DNA from: Chrysophaeum taylorii
Lineage: Eukaryota; Sar; Pelagophyceae; Pelagomonadales; Pelagomonadaceae
Assembly: GCA_029834535.1 (NCBI GenBank)
Contig: JAQMWT010000504.1
Span: 1-64,000 of the forward strand
Length of the DNA: 64,000 bases
Direction of reading: 5' to 3'
Every line of letters starts with the position of its first letter. The first letter of the stretch is position 1. Positions 10,675-19,606 of the stretch are shown one piece after another. The notes beneath the pieces were generated by a model. The model was given only the letters and a program-made list of their open reading frames with translations, was not told the DNA's origin and did not search any database. Position numbers and translations under genes: made by a program.

Positions 10675-13600
10675 CTATCTCTCTATGCTGTGCGAAGAAG
10701 CTGCTTTTCCCGCGGACGAGGATGCATTGGGGGTCGCCGCACCCTGGCGGTTTTGCTGGGCGGCCGCCATGCGCAGCGTGTCGATCTCCATTCGAGCGGT
10801 GGCGAGCTCGAGTTTTGTCTTGATGAGCTCTTCGGTAACGGCGTCATCCCGCACCTGGTCGAGGCGGGAGTCGTCGAGCTTGTTGCGAGCAACGGCCTTG
10901 TTGTCGCGCTCGCGTTGTTGGGTATGGGTTTGAATCGCCCGAACTGCGGCGTCGTGCGCCACCAATGCGGCATCGAGCTCGTCTTTGCAGCGCTGGGCAT
11001 CGCGTTCTGCGACCGAGGCGCGGCGCTCTGCATCGCCAACGGCACGCGCGGCCGAGTTGACCGTAGCTGTCACGCTCTTCTCGTCAATAAATGGGTTCGA
11101 GGCGTCGTTCTTCTTGACGGGCGTCTGCGCATCAGCAAGCTTGGTGCGCAAATCGACGAGCTCAGCCCGAAGGTCATCGATCGCCCTCTTGTCCCTGTCC
11201 GACTCTTCCTTTCGCAGCGCCTTCTGTTGACCAATGATGTCCTGCGCATCTTCGAGCTCGGCCTTGAGCCCGGTGATTTCACGCGCCGCTGTCTCGTTGT
11301 CTGCAGTGCGCCTAGCTGAAGAGGACGATACTCCGTTTAACACTACTCCGCTCGTCGCCTCGATGTTCTCGAGCTCGGCGATGCGGTTCTTGTGCTTCTC
11401 GACTTCGATCTCAAGGGCAGAGATGTCGCTAGCGGCCTCGCGCTCCGCAGCCGCAATCGTCTCCTTGGCATTTTCCAGTTCGAGTGCTAGCTGCGTCTCG
11501 CGCGGGGTTGCCTCGTTGGAAGGCTGTCGCACCACTTCGGCGCGAACGGAATCGAGCTGTGATTGGAGGCCCTCGACATCGCGTTCGGCCGAAACTCGCG
11601 CGGCCTCAAGCTCGGTTGCCCGCTCGCGCTCGGCGTCGAGCAAAGTGCGCGCGGTCTCTAGGTCACGTCGAATGGCATCGTTCTCCGTATCAAGCGTCGT
11701 GGAATGGGACGATACTGCGTGCGACGCGTTGATGTTTTCGAGATCTGTGACGCGACTTTTCTGTCTCTCGACTTCGGTCTCAAGCGCGGAGATATCGTCT
11801 GCGGCTTTACGCTGCGCGGCTGCGAATGTCTCCCTGGCATTCTCCAGCTCTAGAGCGAGCTGCGTCTCTCGCGGGGTCGGTTCCTTAGGGGGTTGTCGCG
11901 CCGCGCCCGCAAGCTGTGACCGGAGGGCCTCGGCCTCGAGTTCGGCCGATGTTCGCCCCGCCTGGAAATCGCTTGCCCGCTTCTGCTCCACCTCAAGCGA
12001 AGTGCGAGCGGCCTCTAGGTCGCGTCGTACCGCCTCGTAGTCTGCGCCCCCTGTAGCAGACGATGATGATTCCGCGCGCATTGCTTCGATGCTCTCGAGA
12101 TCTACAATTTGTTTTTTCTGTCTTTCGACCTCCATCTCGAGCGTGGCGATGTCGTTGGCGGCCTGGCGCTGCGCGGACACAAGCAGCTCCTTGGCTGTTT
12201 TGAGCTCGAGAACGAGCTGCGTATCGCTTTGGGTCGCCTCGTCCGAGGGTTGTCGCACCGCTTCCGCGCACGCGACCTCGAGCCGCGACCGGATGCCCTC
12301 TGGCTCGCGCTCAACCGACCCCTGCGCGGCCTCGAGATCGGTTGCCCCATCGCCCTCGACGTCGAGACAACTGCGTGCGGCTTGTAAGTCGCCCCGTTCC
12401 ACGTCATTGTCATCACTCTGGCGCGATCGGAGCATCGCGAGTTCACTCCGCAGTGCGCTGAGCTCATCCTGTGCCTCGGTTGATAACCGCTGTTCGTCAT
12501 TGTCATCCTCGCGTAGGCGCAGCGTCGTGATCTCGTGTTGAAGAGCGTCAATCTCGTTGTGGGCGTCGCTCAACCGACGTTGTTCATTTGCAATTGCCCT
12601 GTCGGAGTCGGTGCGTTGCACCTCGAGTTGGCTACAAAGAGCAGCAATCTCGCTTTGTGCTTCGGTCAATCGGCGCTGCTCTTCTGCAATCGCCCCGTCA
12701 GAGTCCGCGCGCTGTGCCTCGAGCTGGCAGCGAAGAGTAGCTATCTCGTTACGTGCTTCAGTCGATTGGTGTTGCTCGTCAGCAATCATTCGGTCAGAAT
12801 CGGCGCGTTGCGCCTCGAGCTGGCTCTGAAGAGCAGCAATTTGGCTATGTGCATCTGACGACTGACGCTGCTCAATCGCAATCACCCGATCCGATTCGGC
12901 TTGCTGCGCATTAAGTCGATCGGTCGCCTCGAGTTGCACCCGCGCCAGCTCCAGGCGTGCTGTCTCAAGATCCGACTCAAGGCGTTGGACTTCGACCTTG
13001 TCGGTCTCGATCGAGCGCGTGCTGGAATCAACCTCGCCAGCGAAACGGCTCTCAACACGCACTGCCTCGAGCTCACTATGGTGTCGCGCTGCGTCTTTGA
13101 CCCGGCCCTCGCGCTCGAGTTGCAACATAGCGCGCTTCCCTTCGAGCTCGGCATCTGCCATGGCGCGCACTTCAGCGAGCATGCGCTCGAGTTCACCTTC
13201 GTGCTCGACCCTCGCGCTCGCGACAGCCATCCGTTCGTTGGCGACACGTAGACTCTCACGCGCTCTTTCCAGTTCGACGCGCAATTCCGCAGTGCCTTCC
13301 TCTTCGACGGTCCGAGCCGCTTCACGTCGCTCAACGTCAGCCTTTTCTTGGTGCACTCGTCGGAGCTCGGCACGTACTTCGGCGGCCTCAGTCGCAGACT
13401 TTTTCTGATGCATCGCGAGCGCGTATCGCGCATCATCGAGCTCGGCGCGCAGCGAGTCGACCATCTCCTTGTCCAGCACGCGTGTGCGGACGAGTGAATC
13501 CTGCCGCTCACGCGTGTGTGCCGGTAGCGCCTTTCCTAGCAAAGGTGGCTGCGCAGGGATGGCGGCAGCGTGCGCTGCGAGCAGCTCAGCGCGGAGGCGG

Positions 13601-16600
13601 TCGGATTCCTCGACACTCGCGCGGCGCGTCCGGTCCAGCTCGTCACGCGTTGCCTCGAGTTCTGCGCAGAGACGCTCGCCGTTGTTGGCGCGATTCTCCC
13701 AGTGCGCGACTTGTTGTGCAGCGGCGTCAGCCGCCGTAACGGCCTCGTTGCGAGAAAGTTCTAATTTGCGCGCCTCGGCCAACGCAGCGTCGCGCTCGGA
13801 GCGGGCAGCGAGGACGAGAGAGTGCGATTGCGCAAGCCCATCCCGCGCAGCCTCGCGGCTTGTCGCGTCTTCAACGAGACAGATCCCAGTGCGGGGCCAA
13901 GGCCGCATGTACGGCGCTGTAAGCAACAAGTGCACGCGGCGTGTGCGCTCGGCCTCGGCAAGTTCGATCGCGATGCCACAGTTCTTGCGGCGCTCGGCAT
14001 CGGCCGCTTCCTCAAGCCGCGCAGCTCGCGCGGTCTGCTCGGCGCGTTCTGCCTCGACGACCTGGTCTACCCAGCGCCGAATCGCGTCGCGCTCGAGCTG
14101 GGCTGCAGCCATGGCCATCACTGCCTCGTTCGTTCGTCGATCGCGCTCTTCTTCCGCAAGCGCCTCGACCAACTTGACGTCGTGGGCTCGCTGAGTGACT
14201 TCGGCCTGCCTGTCCCTTGTCAATCCCTCGTAGTGTGCCTTGATCGCCTCCTCTTGCTCAGCGTCGAGAACCGCCTTAGCAAATGCGGCGCTTGCTGCGC
14301 GCAGCTTTCGAGACTCCGCGGCAGCAGCGTCCATTGCTGTCGATCGCTCGTTTATCTGGCGCGCTTGCTCCGCCTCAGTAGCTTGTGTAGCTTTACGTGT
14401 TGCCTCGGCGCGCGCCGCGCGCTGTTCAGCCAGTGCGCGTTCAAGGGCCTCTGACTGCTCCTTGATGCGTTGCCGCCGTTCTATCTCCGCCATGGCATCG
14501 GCCACGGCGCGTTGTGCTGCGCGCTTGTCACTCTCGAGCAGCATGCGCTCTCGAGCGAGCTGCTCGCGCTGGCGCATCTCGGCCTCGCCCGCAGCACGTT
14601 CTCGACGGAGACGCGCACGGTCCTCGGCCTCCCTTTCCAAGGCGCGCAGTTCGGCCTCAGCATCAAGCGCCTCGCGTGCTGACGCCGCGGCCTCAGCTGC
14701 TGCTAGTCGGTCACGCCGTAGCCGCTGCATGCGCTCCAGATAGTCCACGCGCTCCTCGTAGGTCCGCGAGATCTCGCGCGCATCCAGGTCATCCTCGAGC
14801 TCGATCTCCTTCCTAAGCTCGTCGTGTTCGCGCCAGTCAGCCGGGCGATCGAGCGGGGCGTCGTAATCCTGCAAAGCGCCGGCAAGCGGCGTTGCTGACG
14901 AGTTACCCTTGAGTGACGACGACCAGCTTTGCTCGCGTGATGGCAACGAGAGGGGTTCCACCTCGGGCAACTCCACAATTCTCGCTTCACCGTCAGCATT
15001 GGCCAGGCGACGACTCGACGCCGACGGTGAATATGTGCTGCTCACGCTCACGGTTTGCTGCCAGGACAACAAGCCATCGCCGTCGTCATTGTTGATGTCA
15101 TCGAGTGGCGCAGCTTTAAAGAACTCTCGTGAATTGATGTGATTCTCTTCCCTGTGACGCACCGAGCTCGAGTCCCACGACGATGGCATAGCCTCTTGCT
15201 TCCGCGGGGTCATCACGCTCGTCGACATTGTGGGGTACGACGAAGACGACGAGTGACTCCGCTGTGTGGCGAGTCCCGCGTCCCACGACGCTGAGACAGG
15301 ATTGTCAAAGGCGGTCCGAACCTGAGGGTGCACTGATCGCATAGTTTGCTGTTCCGATGAATCGTGAGACACGGTGGGCTCCAGAGCCTGTGATCCAAGC
15401 TTTCGACGGCCCTCAACGGGACCGACGGTCAACAAAGGCGCACACGAGTTTCGCGTTAAAGGAGAGGTGCACCCCACGCGCCCTTGGTCGTTAGCATCCT
15501 CGGAGAATGCTTGGCTCATTTCTCCCGGGTTTCCATGGCGAGGGTCTTCTGCGCTGGTTGCGCAGGGACTATCAATTTCTCTCGCCCCATGCAGCGACAA
15601 ACACCTCCTCGCGTCACCCGCGGTGTCCCCATCTCGCTGCCTCCAGGGACCATGGTTCTTGTAGAACGGCACGCCCTCTTTGTTCGTGGACTCCAACTGA
15701 GATTCTCCATTCCTCCAGGCGTTGCTTGAGGCGTTCGGCTCATAGCTTCTAGTCTCAGGGCCGACTACACGCGCACCCCGATCGCTTGGAAGCGCACTGA
15801 ATTGAGGCATCGCCGCGGCTTCCAAGTCTTGACCTTTGCTCAGAGTTTCAAGCGGAGGCACCACATGAACCCCAGCATCGCGTGCACTGCAACCCTGCCG
15901 CATCCCAGGCATGCTTGCGTAGGGGAGCGTGCCGTGGTAATTTCTTGTAGAAGGCACCGACAGGGGTTGCTCAGCACGGTCGTAGCCCGCGGTCGCGTCA
16001 TGTACCGCTTCCAGCTCTTGGGGTGCAACATTCAGCCTGCTAGAGCCTAGCGTGCGTTCAACGAAGGGCACATCACTCTGCCTTCCACTCGCACATAACG
16101 ACGCGCTCTCACGCTCAATCCCAGAGCTGTACACATTTGTGGGGTCGGTGGTTTTACGCTCTTGGGTTTGTGCGTCGCCTGGCCCGACGCAAGGTCTGTT
16201 GGACTCGACGTACCGTACACCACCAAGGTCTGCCATCACTGACGCGTCGCATTTCGGGCGCCCACTGATCGAGGGCACGGCTGAAAAAGGGGTTTCAGGA
16301 GTCACGCGTTGCCGATTGCGCAGTACCGGCGTATCGAAGGCCGTCGCAACGCGAGGGTGGCATTTCTTGAGTAGGACTGTGCTGTGCGATCTCGACAGTG
16401 CTGGATTGTCGCAAGGATATTGGATCGGAGTGCTCATGCAGCCAACAACTGGATGATAATCCTCAGAGTCCTGCCAAACGCGGGGACATCGGAGACGTGT
16501 CTGGGCGGTATCGAGCGCATTGTTATTCTCTTCGTCTTCTATAAATTGCGGGTGAAATGTCGGCGTCGGCGCTGTGTCTCCATCGCTCGCGGTACGCACG

Positions 16601-18726
16601 CTCAGAGCATAATCGTCATCTCGGAGGAGGCCTCCTCCAAGGCGAGGTGGTGGCCTGGAAGCGATCTCGTCGCCGGTGGTCTGCGCCGCGGCGTGTGTTC
16701 CGAGTCGCTCCGCGTGCGGCGCTTCGTAGGTCGGAGCTATGGCGCGTTGTGTGTCCTCGAATCGTGACACGGCAACGTCCGGATCCGTCTGCACCGCGGC
16801 GTCGTGTCCACCTTGCCGCGCGGCGTTCACAAAGGAGCCGGCGCGCGACGGTATAGAGTAGAGATCATCATTGGGAGGAATAACCTCGCCTTGGTCACAC
16901 ACCTCGATCTGCGAGAGGTTTGGCGCCACGCTCGGAGCGGGCGAGGACAAATTAAGGCCGCGTACCGCACCGTTCTTCTCAATGTGGTCAACAGGCATCG
17001 CCGACGGCCGAAGAATACTTTGGCCAACGTCGGGCGCGGCTTTTGCGCGGAGCACATCGTTGTCACCAAAGAAGAATGAGCCGTCGTCAACGCACGAAGC
17101 GGGGAGCTCCGCGCGCCTTCTCTCAAGATCTTCGACGCGGCGCTGGGCATCCTCGAGAAGTCCGCGGATTTCGTGCTCGAGGACGAGCAAGCGTGATTTG
17201 TCATCGACGAGGCGGCGCGAGTCGAGCCTGTCCGAAAGTTGGCGCAGCGCATCCCGTAGTGAGCCACGGGGTGAATCGTAGACACTGCGGTTCTCGAGGT
17301 GGTCGACACGCACGCGCAGGTGGTCCAGAGCGCGTTCGAGACTTTGTATCGAGTTTTGTCTCGCGGGGTCATCGGAAAAGTAAAGGGGCGGCGACGCCTC
17401 CTCCTCGAGGACGGTGCGCGGCGTCGACCGGCTCGGCAGTCTCGAAGAGTATTCGTCGTCCTCTTGGTTGTGCTCGGGGCTGGAGGCATTCAGAGCAAAG
17501 GGATCAAGCTCCTCGCGCTTGTCTACTTCTTCCACGTCTGCGAGGTGGCGCTTCGCCTCGACGGCCACCCGGCGCGCCGCCTCCTGGTCGCGTAGTTGCG
17601 CGGCGACGTGCTCGCGGCGAACTTTCGCCTCGTCGAGCCGCACCTGGGCCGCGCGCTCCTCGTCCAACAGTCGCAGCTTGAGGGCCTCGTCGCGCCGCGC
17701 GTTTCGCGGCCGGTCGTCTGACTCGAGCGACGGCTCGCGCCGGGCGAGGTCGCGCTCCTTCTCGCGTAGTGCCGCGAGCTCCTGATCACGCTCGTCCTCG
17801 AGCACTGCCTCGCGCGTTCGAAGCTCGTCGGCCTGGCGGCGCGCATTGTCGCGCATCGCCTGCGCCTCGCGCCGGGTCTCCTCGGCTCTACGGAGCTCCG
17901 CGACGGCTGCCGCCTCGGCGCGGCGCGTCGTCGCCTCCGCCTCGGAGTCGAGCCGCTCCTCCTCCTGGCGCTTGTAGAGTGCCGCCTGCGCGACGAGCAC
18001 CGTTTCCTCGGCGCGCGGCGCATCCTCGTCTTGTGCCTTCTCCTGCTCGGACCGCCGCGCCCGCTCGGACCTCCACGCTCGCTCGGCCCGCCGCTTGGCG
18101 TCGGCCTTCTTTGCCGCCGCGCGCTCCTCGGCCTCGAGCATGGACTCGCGCGCTGCATCGCGGTGCGGTCCAAGTGCGAAGCACAAGGTGAGCGGCCTCG
18201 CGGCGTCCCTGAGTCGGTGCAAGAGCTTGGCAAAGTCCTCGACGGACGGATCGACGACGAGATCGTAGTCGCCAGCCCGCAGCCGGTCGCCGCCGACACC
18301 CTCGCGAATTCCCAGCAGCTCGTCGGTCGGGCACAGGAGCTCGTGCCCGACGCCACCGCCTCGATGAGAGAACGTTTTCTCGACGACGACGAGCCGCCGC
18401 GACAGAGCCGTGTCAGAGACCTTGTCGCGAGCGACGCTGTCGTCGTGGAGCTCGAACCGCGCCAGCACGAACGAGATTCCCAGCTCGCGGTGCGGAAACA
18501 CCACGCTCCGCAGCCGCCCCTGCGCGGCGAGCTCTTCGAATGCTCGCTCGGCTTCCGCGCGAGCCGATCGCTTGTAAGCGTAATCTAGCTCCCGTATCGC
18601 CGATTGCACCTCGCCCTCGTTTTCCTTTTCGCTCACCGAGTTCAGCAGCCTCGCGACGCGCTGCGACAACGTGCGCCGGTGCTGCCGAACGGCGCGCGTC
18701 AACCCGACGTTTGGGTCCGCGGTCAT
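10675..18726 (-). CDS. giant coiled-coil protein with PDZ-like N-terminal domain
   Basis: Single frame of about 2,683 aa from the ATG at 18726, start residues MTADPNVGL. The frame stays open for another 119 codons upstream (to 19083), but that stretch looks non-coding, and a pyrimidine-rich tract ending in CAG lies about 10 bases before this ATG, so an upstream exon is possible. Residues about 80-180 look PDZ-like (LGISFVLARF, then PTDELLGI...RPLTLCFALGP). The rest is Glu/Arg/Ala-rich heptad coiled coil in three blocks separated by a Ser/Pro-rich linker (about 15.1-17.1 kb). Near the C-terminus are about three 118-aa repeats (DNA 11.3-12.4 kb) and several 29-aa repeats around QLEAQRADSD (12.5-12.9 kb). 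This architecture suits a cytoskeletal, basal-body or scaffold protein; no family is recognised and the role is inferred. Confidence 0.85.
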   Translation of the reverse strand: MTADPNVGLTRAVRQHRRTLSQRVARLLNSVSEKENEGEVQSAIRELDYAYKRSARAEAERAFEELAAQGRLRSVVFPHRELGISFVLARFELHDDSVARDKVSDTALSRRLVVVEKTFSHRGGGVGHELLCPTDELLGIREGVGGDRLRAGDYDLVVDPSVEDFAKLLHRLRDAARPLTLCFALGPHRDAARESMLEAEERAAAKKADAKRRAERAWRSERARRSEQEKAQDEDAPRAEETVLVAQAALYKRQEEERLDSEAEATTRRAEAAAVAELRRAEETRREAQAMRDNARRQADELRTREAVLEDERDQELAALREKERDLARREPSLESDDRPRNARRDEALKLRLLDEERAAQVRLDEAKVRREHVAAQLRDQEAARRVAVEAKRHLADVEEVDKREELDPFALNASSPEHNQEDDEYSSRLPSRSTPRTVLEEEASPPLYFSDDPARQNSIQSLERALDHLRVRVDHLENRSVYDSPRGSLRDALRQLSDRLDSRRLVDDKSRLLVLEHEIRGLLEDAQRRVEDLERRRAELPASCVDDGSFFFGDNDVLRAKAAPDVGQSILRPSAMPVDHIEKNGAVRGLNLSSPAPSVAPNLSQIEVCDQGEVIPPNDDLYSIPSRAGSFVNAARQGGHDAAVQTDPDVAVSRFEDTQRAIAPTYEAPHAERLGTHAAAQTTGDEIASRPPPRLGGGLLRDDDYALSVRTASDGDTAPTPTFHPQFIEDEENNNALDTAQTRLRCPRVWQDSEDYHPVVGCMSTPIQYPCDNPALSRSHSTVLLKKCHPRVATAFDTPVLRNRQRVTPETPFSAVPSISGRPKCDASVMADLGGVRYVESNRPCVGPGDAQTQERKTTDPTNVYSSGIERESASLCASGRQSDVPFVERTLGSSRLNVAPQELEAVHDATAGYDRAEQPLSVPSTRNYHGTLPYASMPGMRQGCSARDAGVHVVPPLETLSKGQDLEAAAMPQFSALPSDRGARVVGPETRSYEPNASSNAWRNGESQLESTNKEGVPFYKNHGPWRQRDGDTAGDARRCLSLHGAREIDSPCATSAEDPRHGNPGEMSQAFSEDANDQGRVGCTSPLTRNSCAPLLTVGPVEGRRKLGSQALEPTVSHDSSEQQTMRSVHPQVRTAFDNPVSASWDAGLATQRSHSSSSSYPTMSTSVMTPRKQEAMPSSWDSSSVRHREENHINSREFFKAAPLDDINNDDGDGLLSWQQTVSVSSTYSPSASSRRLANADGEARIVELPEVEPLSLPSREQSWSSSLKGNSSATPLAGALQDYDAPLDRPADWREHDELRKEIELEDDLDAREISRTYEERVDYLERMQRLRRDRLAAAEAAASAREALDAEAELRALEREAEDRARLRRERAAGEAEMRQREQLARERMLLESDKRAAQRAVADAMAEIERRQRIKEQSEALERALAEQRAARAEATRKATQATEAEQARQINERSTAMDAAAAESRKLRAASAAFAKAVLDAEQEEAIKAHYEGLTRDRQAEVTQRAHDVKLVEALAEEERDRRTNEAVMAMAAAQLERDAIRRWVDQVVEAERAEQTARAARLEEAADAERRKNCGIAIELAEAERTRRVHLLLTAPYMRPWPRTGICLVEDATSREAARDGLAQSHSLVLAARSERDAALAEARKLELSRNEAVTAADAAAQQVAHWENRANNGERLCAELEATRDELDRTRRASVEESDRLRAELLAAHAAAIPAQPPLLGKALPAHTRERQDSLVRTRVLDKEMVDSLRAELDDARYALAMHQKKSATEAAEVRAELRRVHQEKADVERREAARTVEEEGTAELRVELERARESLRVANERMAVASARVEHEGELERMLAEVRAMADAELEGKRAMLQLEREGRVKDAARHHSELEAVRVESRFAGEVDSSTRSIETDKVEVQRLESDLETARLELARVQLEATDRLNAQQAESDRVIAIEQRQSSDAHSQIAALQSQLEAQRADSDRMIADEQHQSTEARNEIATLRCQLEAQRADSDGAIAEEQRRLTEAQSEIAALCSQLEVQRTDSDRAIANEQRRLSDAHNEIDALQHEITTLRLREDDNDEQRLSTEAQDELSALRSELAMLRSRQSDDNDVERGDLQAARSCLDVEGDGATDLEAAQGSVEREPEGIRSRLEVACAEAVRQPSDEATQSDTQLVLELKTAKELLVSAQRQAANDIATLEMEVERQKKQIVDLESIEAMRAESSSSATGGADYEAVRRDLEAARTSLEVEQKRASDFQAGRTSAELEAEALRSQLAGAARQPPKEPTPRETQLALELENARETFAAAQRKAADDISALETEVERQKSRVTDLENINASHAVSSHSTTLDTENDAIRRDLETARTLLDAERERATELEAARVSAERDVEGLQSQLDSVRAEVVRQPSNEATPRETQLALELENAKETIAAAEREAASDISALEIEVEKHKNRIAELENIEATSGVVLNGVSSSSARRTADNETAAREITGLKAELEDAQDIIGQQKALRKEESDRDKRAIDDLRAELVDLRTKLADAQTPVKKNDASNPFIDEKSVTATVNSAARAVGDAERRASVAERDAQRCKDELDAALVAHDAAVRAIQTHTQQRERDNKAVARNKLDDSRLDQVRDDAVTEELIKTKLELATARMEIDTLRMAAAQQNRQGAATPNASSSAGKAASSHSIER
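11310..12410 (-). repeat. three ~118-aa tandem repeats within the coiled coil
   Basis: Each unit reads roughly RRDLEAART..E...ATELEAAR..AE...RSQL followed by RQPS(N/D)EATPRETQLALELENAKE and a DISALE-EVE-QK-RI-DLENI segment. Repeat starts lie about 355-360 bp apart on the DNA (near 11670, 12024 and 12390). Units 2 and 3 are most alike, which suggests recent duplication within the gene. Confidence 0.8.
12540..12890 (-). repeat. ~29-aa coiled-coil repeats
   Basis: About four successive copies of EIAALxSQLExQRxDSDRxIAxEQRRLxxAx are encoded on the minus strand with an approximately 87-bp period, inside the giant coiled-coil gene. Confidence 0.8.
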
Positions 18727-19606
18727 ACGCCCCTTCCTGAAAAAAAAAATAGGGGCCTGCGAAGCCTCCCACGTTGCGTCATTCCCATGTACTGTTAATA
18801 TTTGTGAAAAATCTTTGGACAACGGGCTAGCGGCGGGCTGCCGATGTTCCCTACATTCTACTACAACAACGTCAACGTGATCTCCGCACCCACACTTTTT
18901 GCCACCTCGTCGTGCGACTCCGCCCGGGCGATATCGCCGTGTTGTTTCACGTGACCACCACCACACGCTAAGAAGCTTTCGGTTGGCTCGTCGGTTCAAA
19001 CCACATTGTTGATTGTAATAATGAGACCCGACAATCATTATACATGCGAATAAATGCCCTACTGGCCAGCAACCGCGCTGCATAGCATATGCCAGAGTGG
19101 ATGTCCAACTCAGAGTTTTGCGACTGGGTCTTCAGAGAAAATGGATGGTATAATCTGCGCACGGTGTGGTGATATCCGGAAGATCATCCTCTTTCCGCCT
19201 GCGCGCCCTTGTTTCTTTCAGCGCACATCTCAAGAAGAGGAGAAATGGTTTAGGCTTTCATGCTACAAATGCTGTGCTCCGAAGTCCGCCACTTCCACAA
19301 GGAAATGGCGACTCGAGGAGGTGGAGGGGGTGAGATGGGAGGATGGGTTACACGCTTACTTCGCCCAGGACGACGACGGAGGCGGCTGTCAAAACGAGGT
19401 GCTCGGCAGCGGTGCACTGTGATCTGCAGAACACGAGGCACTTGAGTGCTAGCTCGAGAAAACGAAGCTGTGGAGTCCATCACGCGGGGCGCGCGAAAGT
19501 CCACGGGATGTCAAGAGGCGAGTCTTTTCCCGAGATCGAAAATTACATTTCGAGGCGAATGTCAGAGAGGTGGTGGAGTGTGTACGGGCAAACATCCTGA
19601 CCTCAA
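18727..19606. other. intergenic between two minus-strand genes
   Basis: About 880 bp upstream of the coiled-coil start and downstream of the hydrolase-TPR stop. It should hold the promoter of the former and the 3' end of the latter. It includes an A-run at 18739-18749 that on the minus strand makes a splice-acceptor-like tract. No convincing additional gene. Confidence 0.5.

Noticed and set aside
12102-14743. Several plus-strand Ser/Ala/Arg-rich frames of 150-270 codons in the coiled-coil gene
   Set aside because: These are antisense translations of Glu/Ala/Arg coiled-coil codons; no start context or domains.
18727-19083. 119-codon N-terminal extension of the giant coiled-coil protein
   Set aside because: Composition changes abruptly (Cys/Trp/Tyr-rich), contains a long T-run encoding FFF and lies beyond a splice-acceptor-like tract; MTADPNVGL at 18726 is more convincing.
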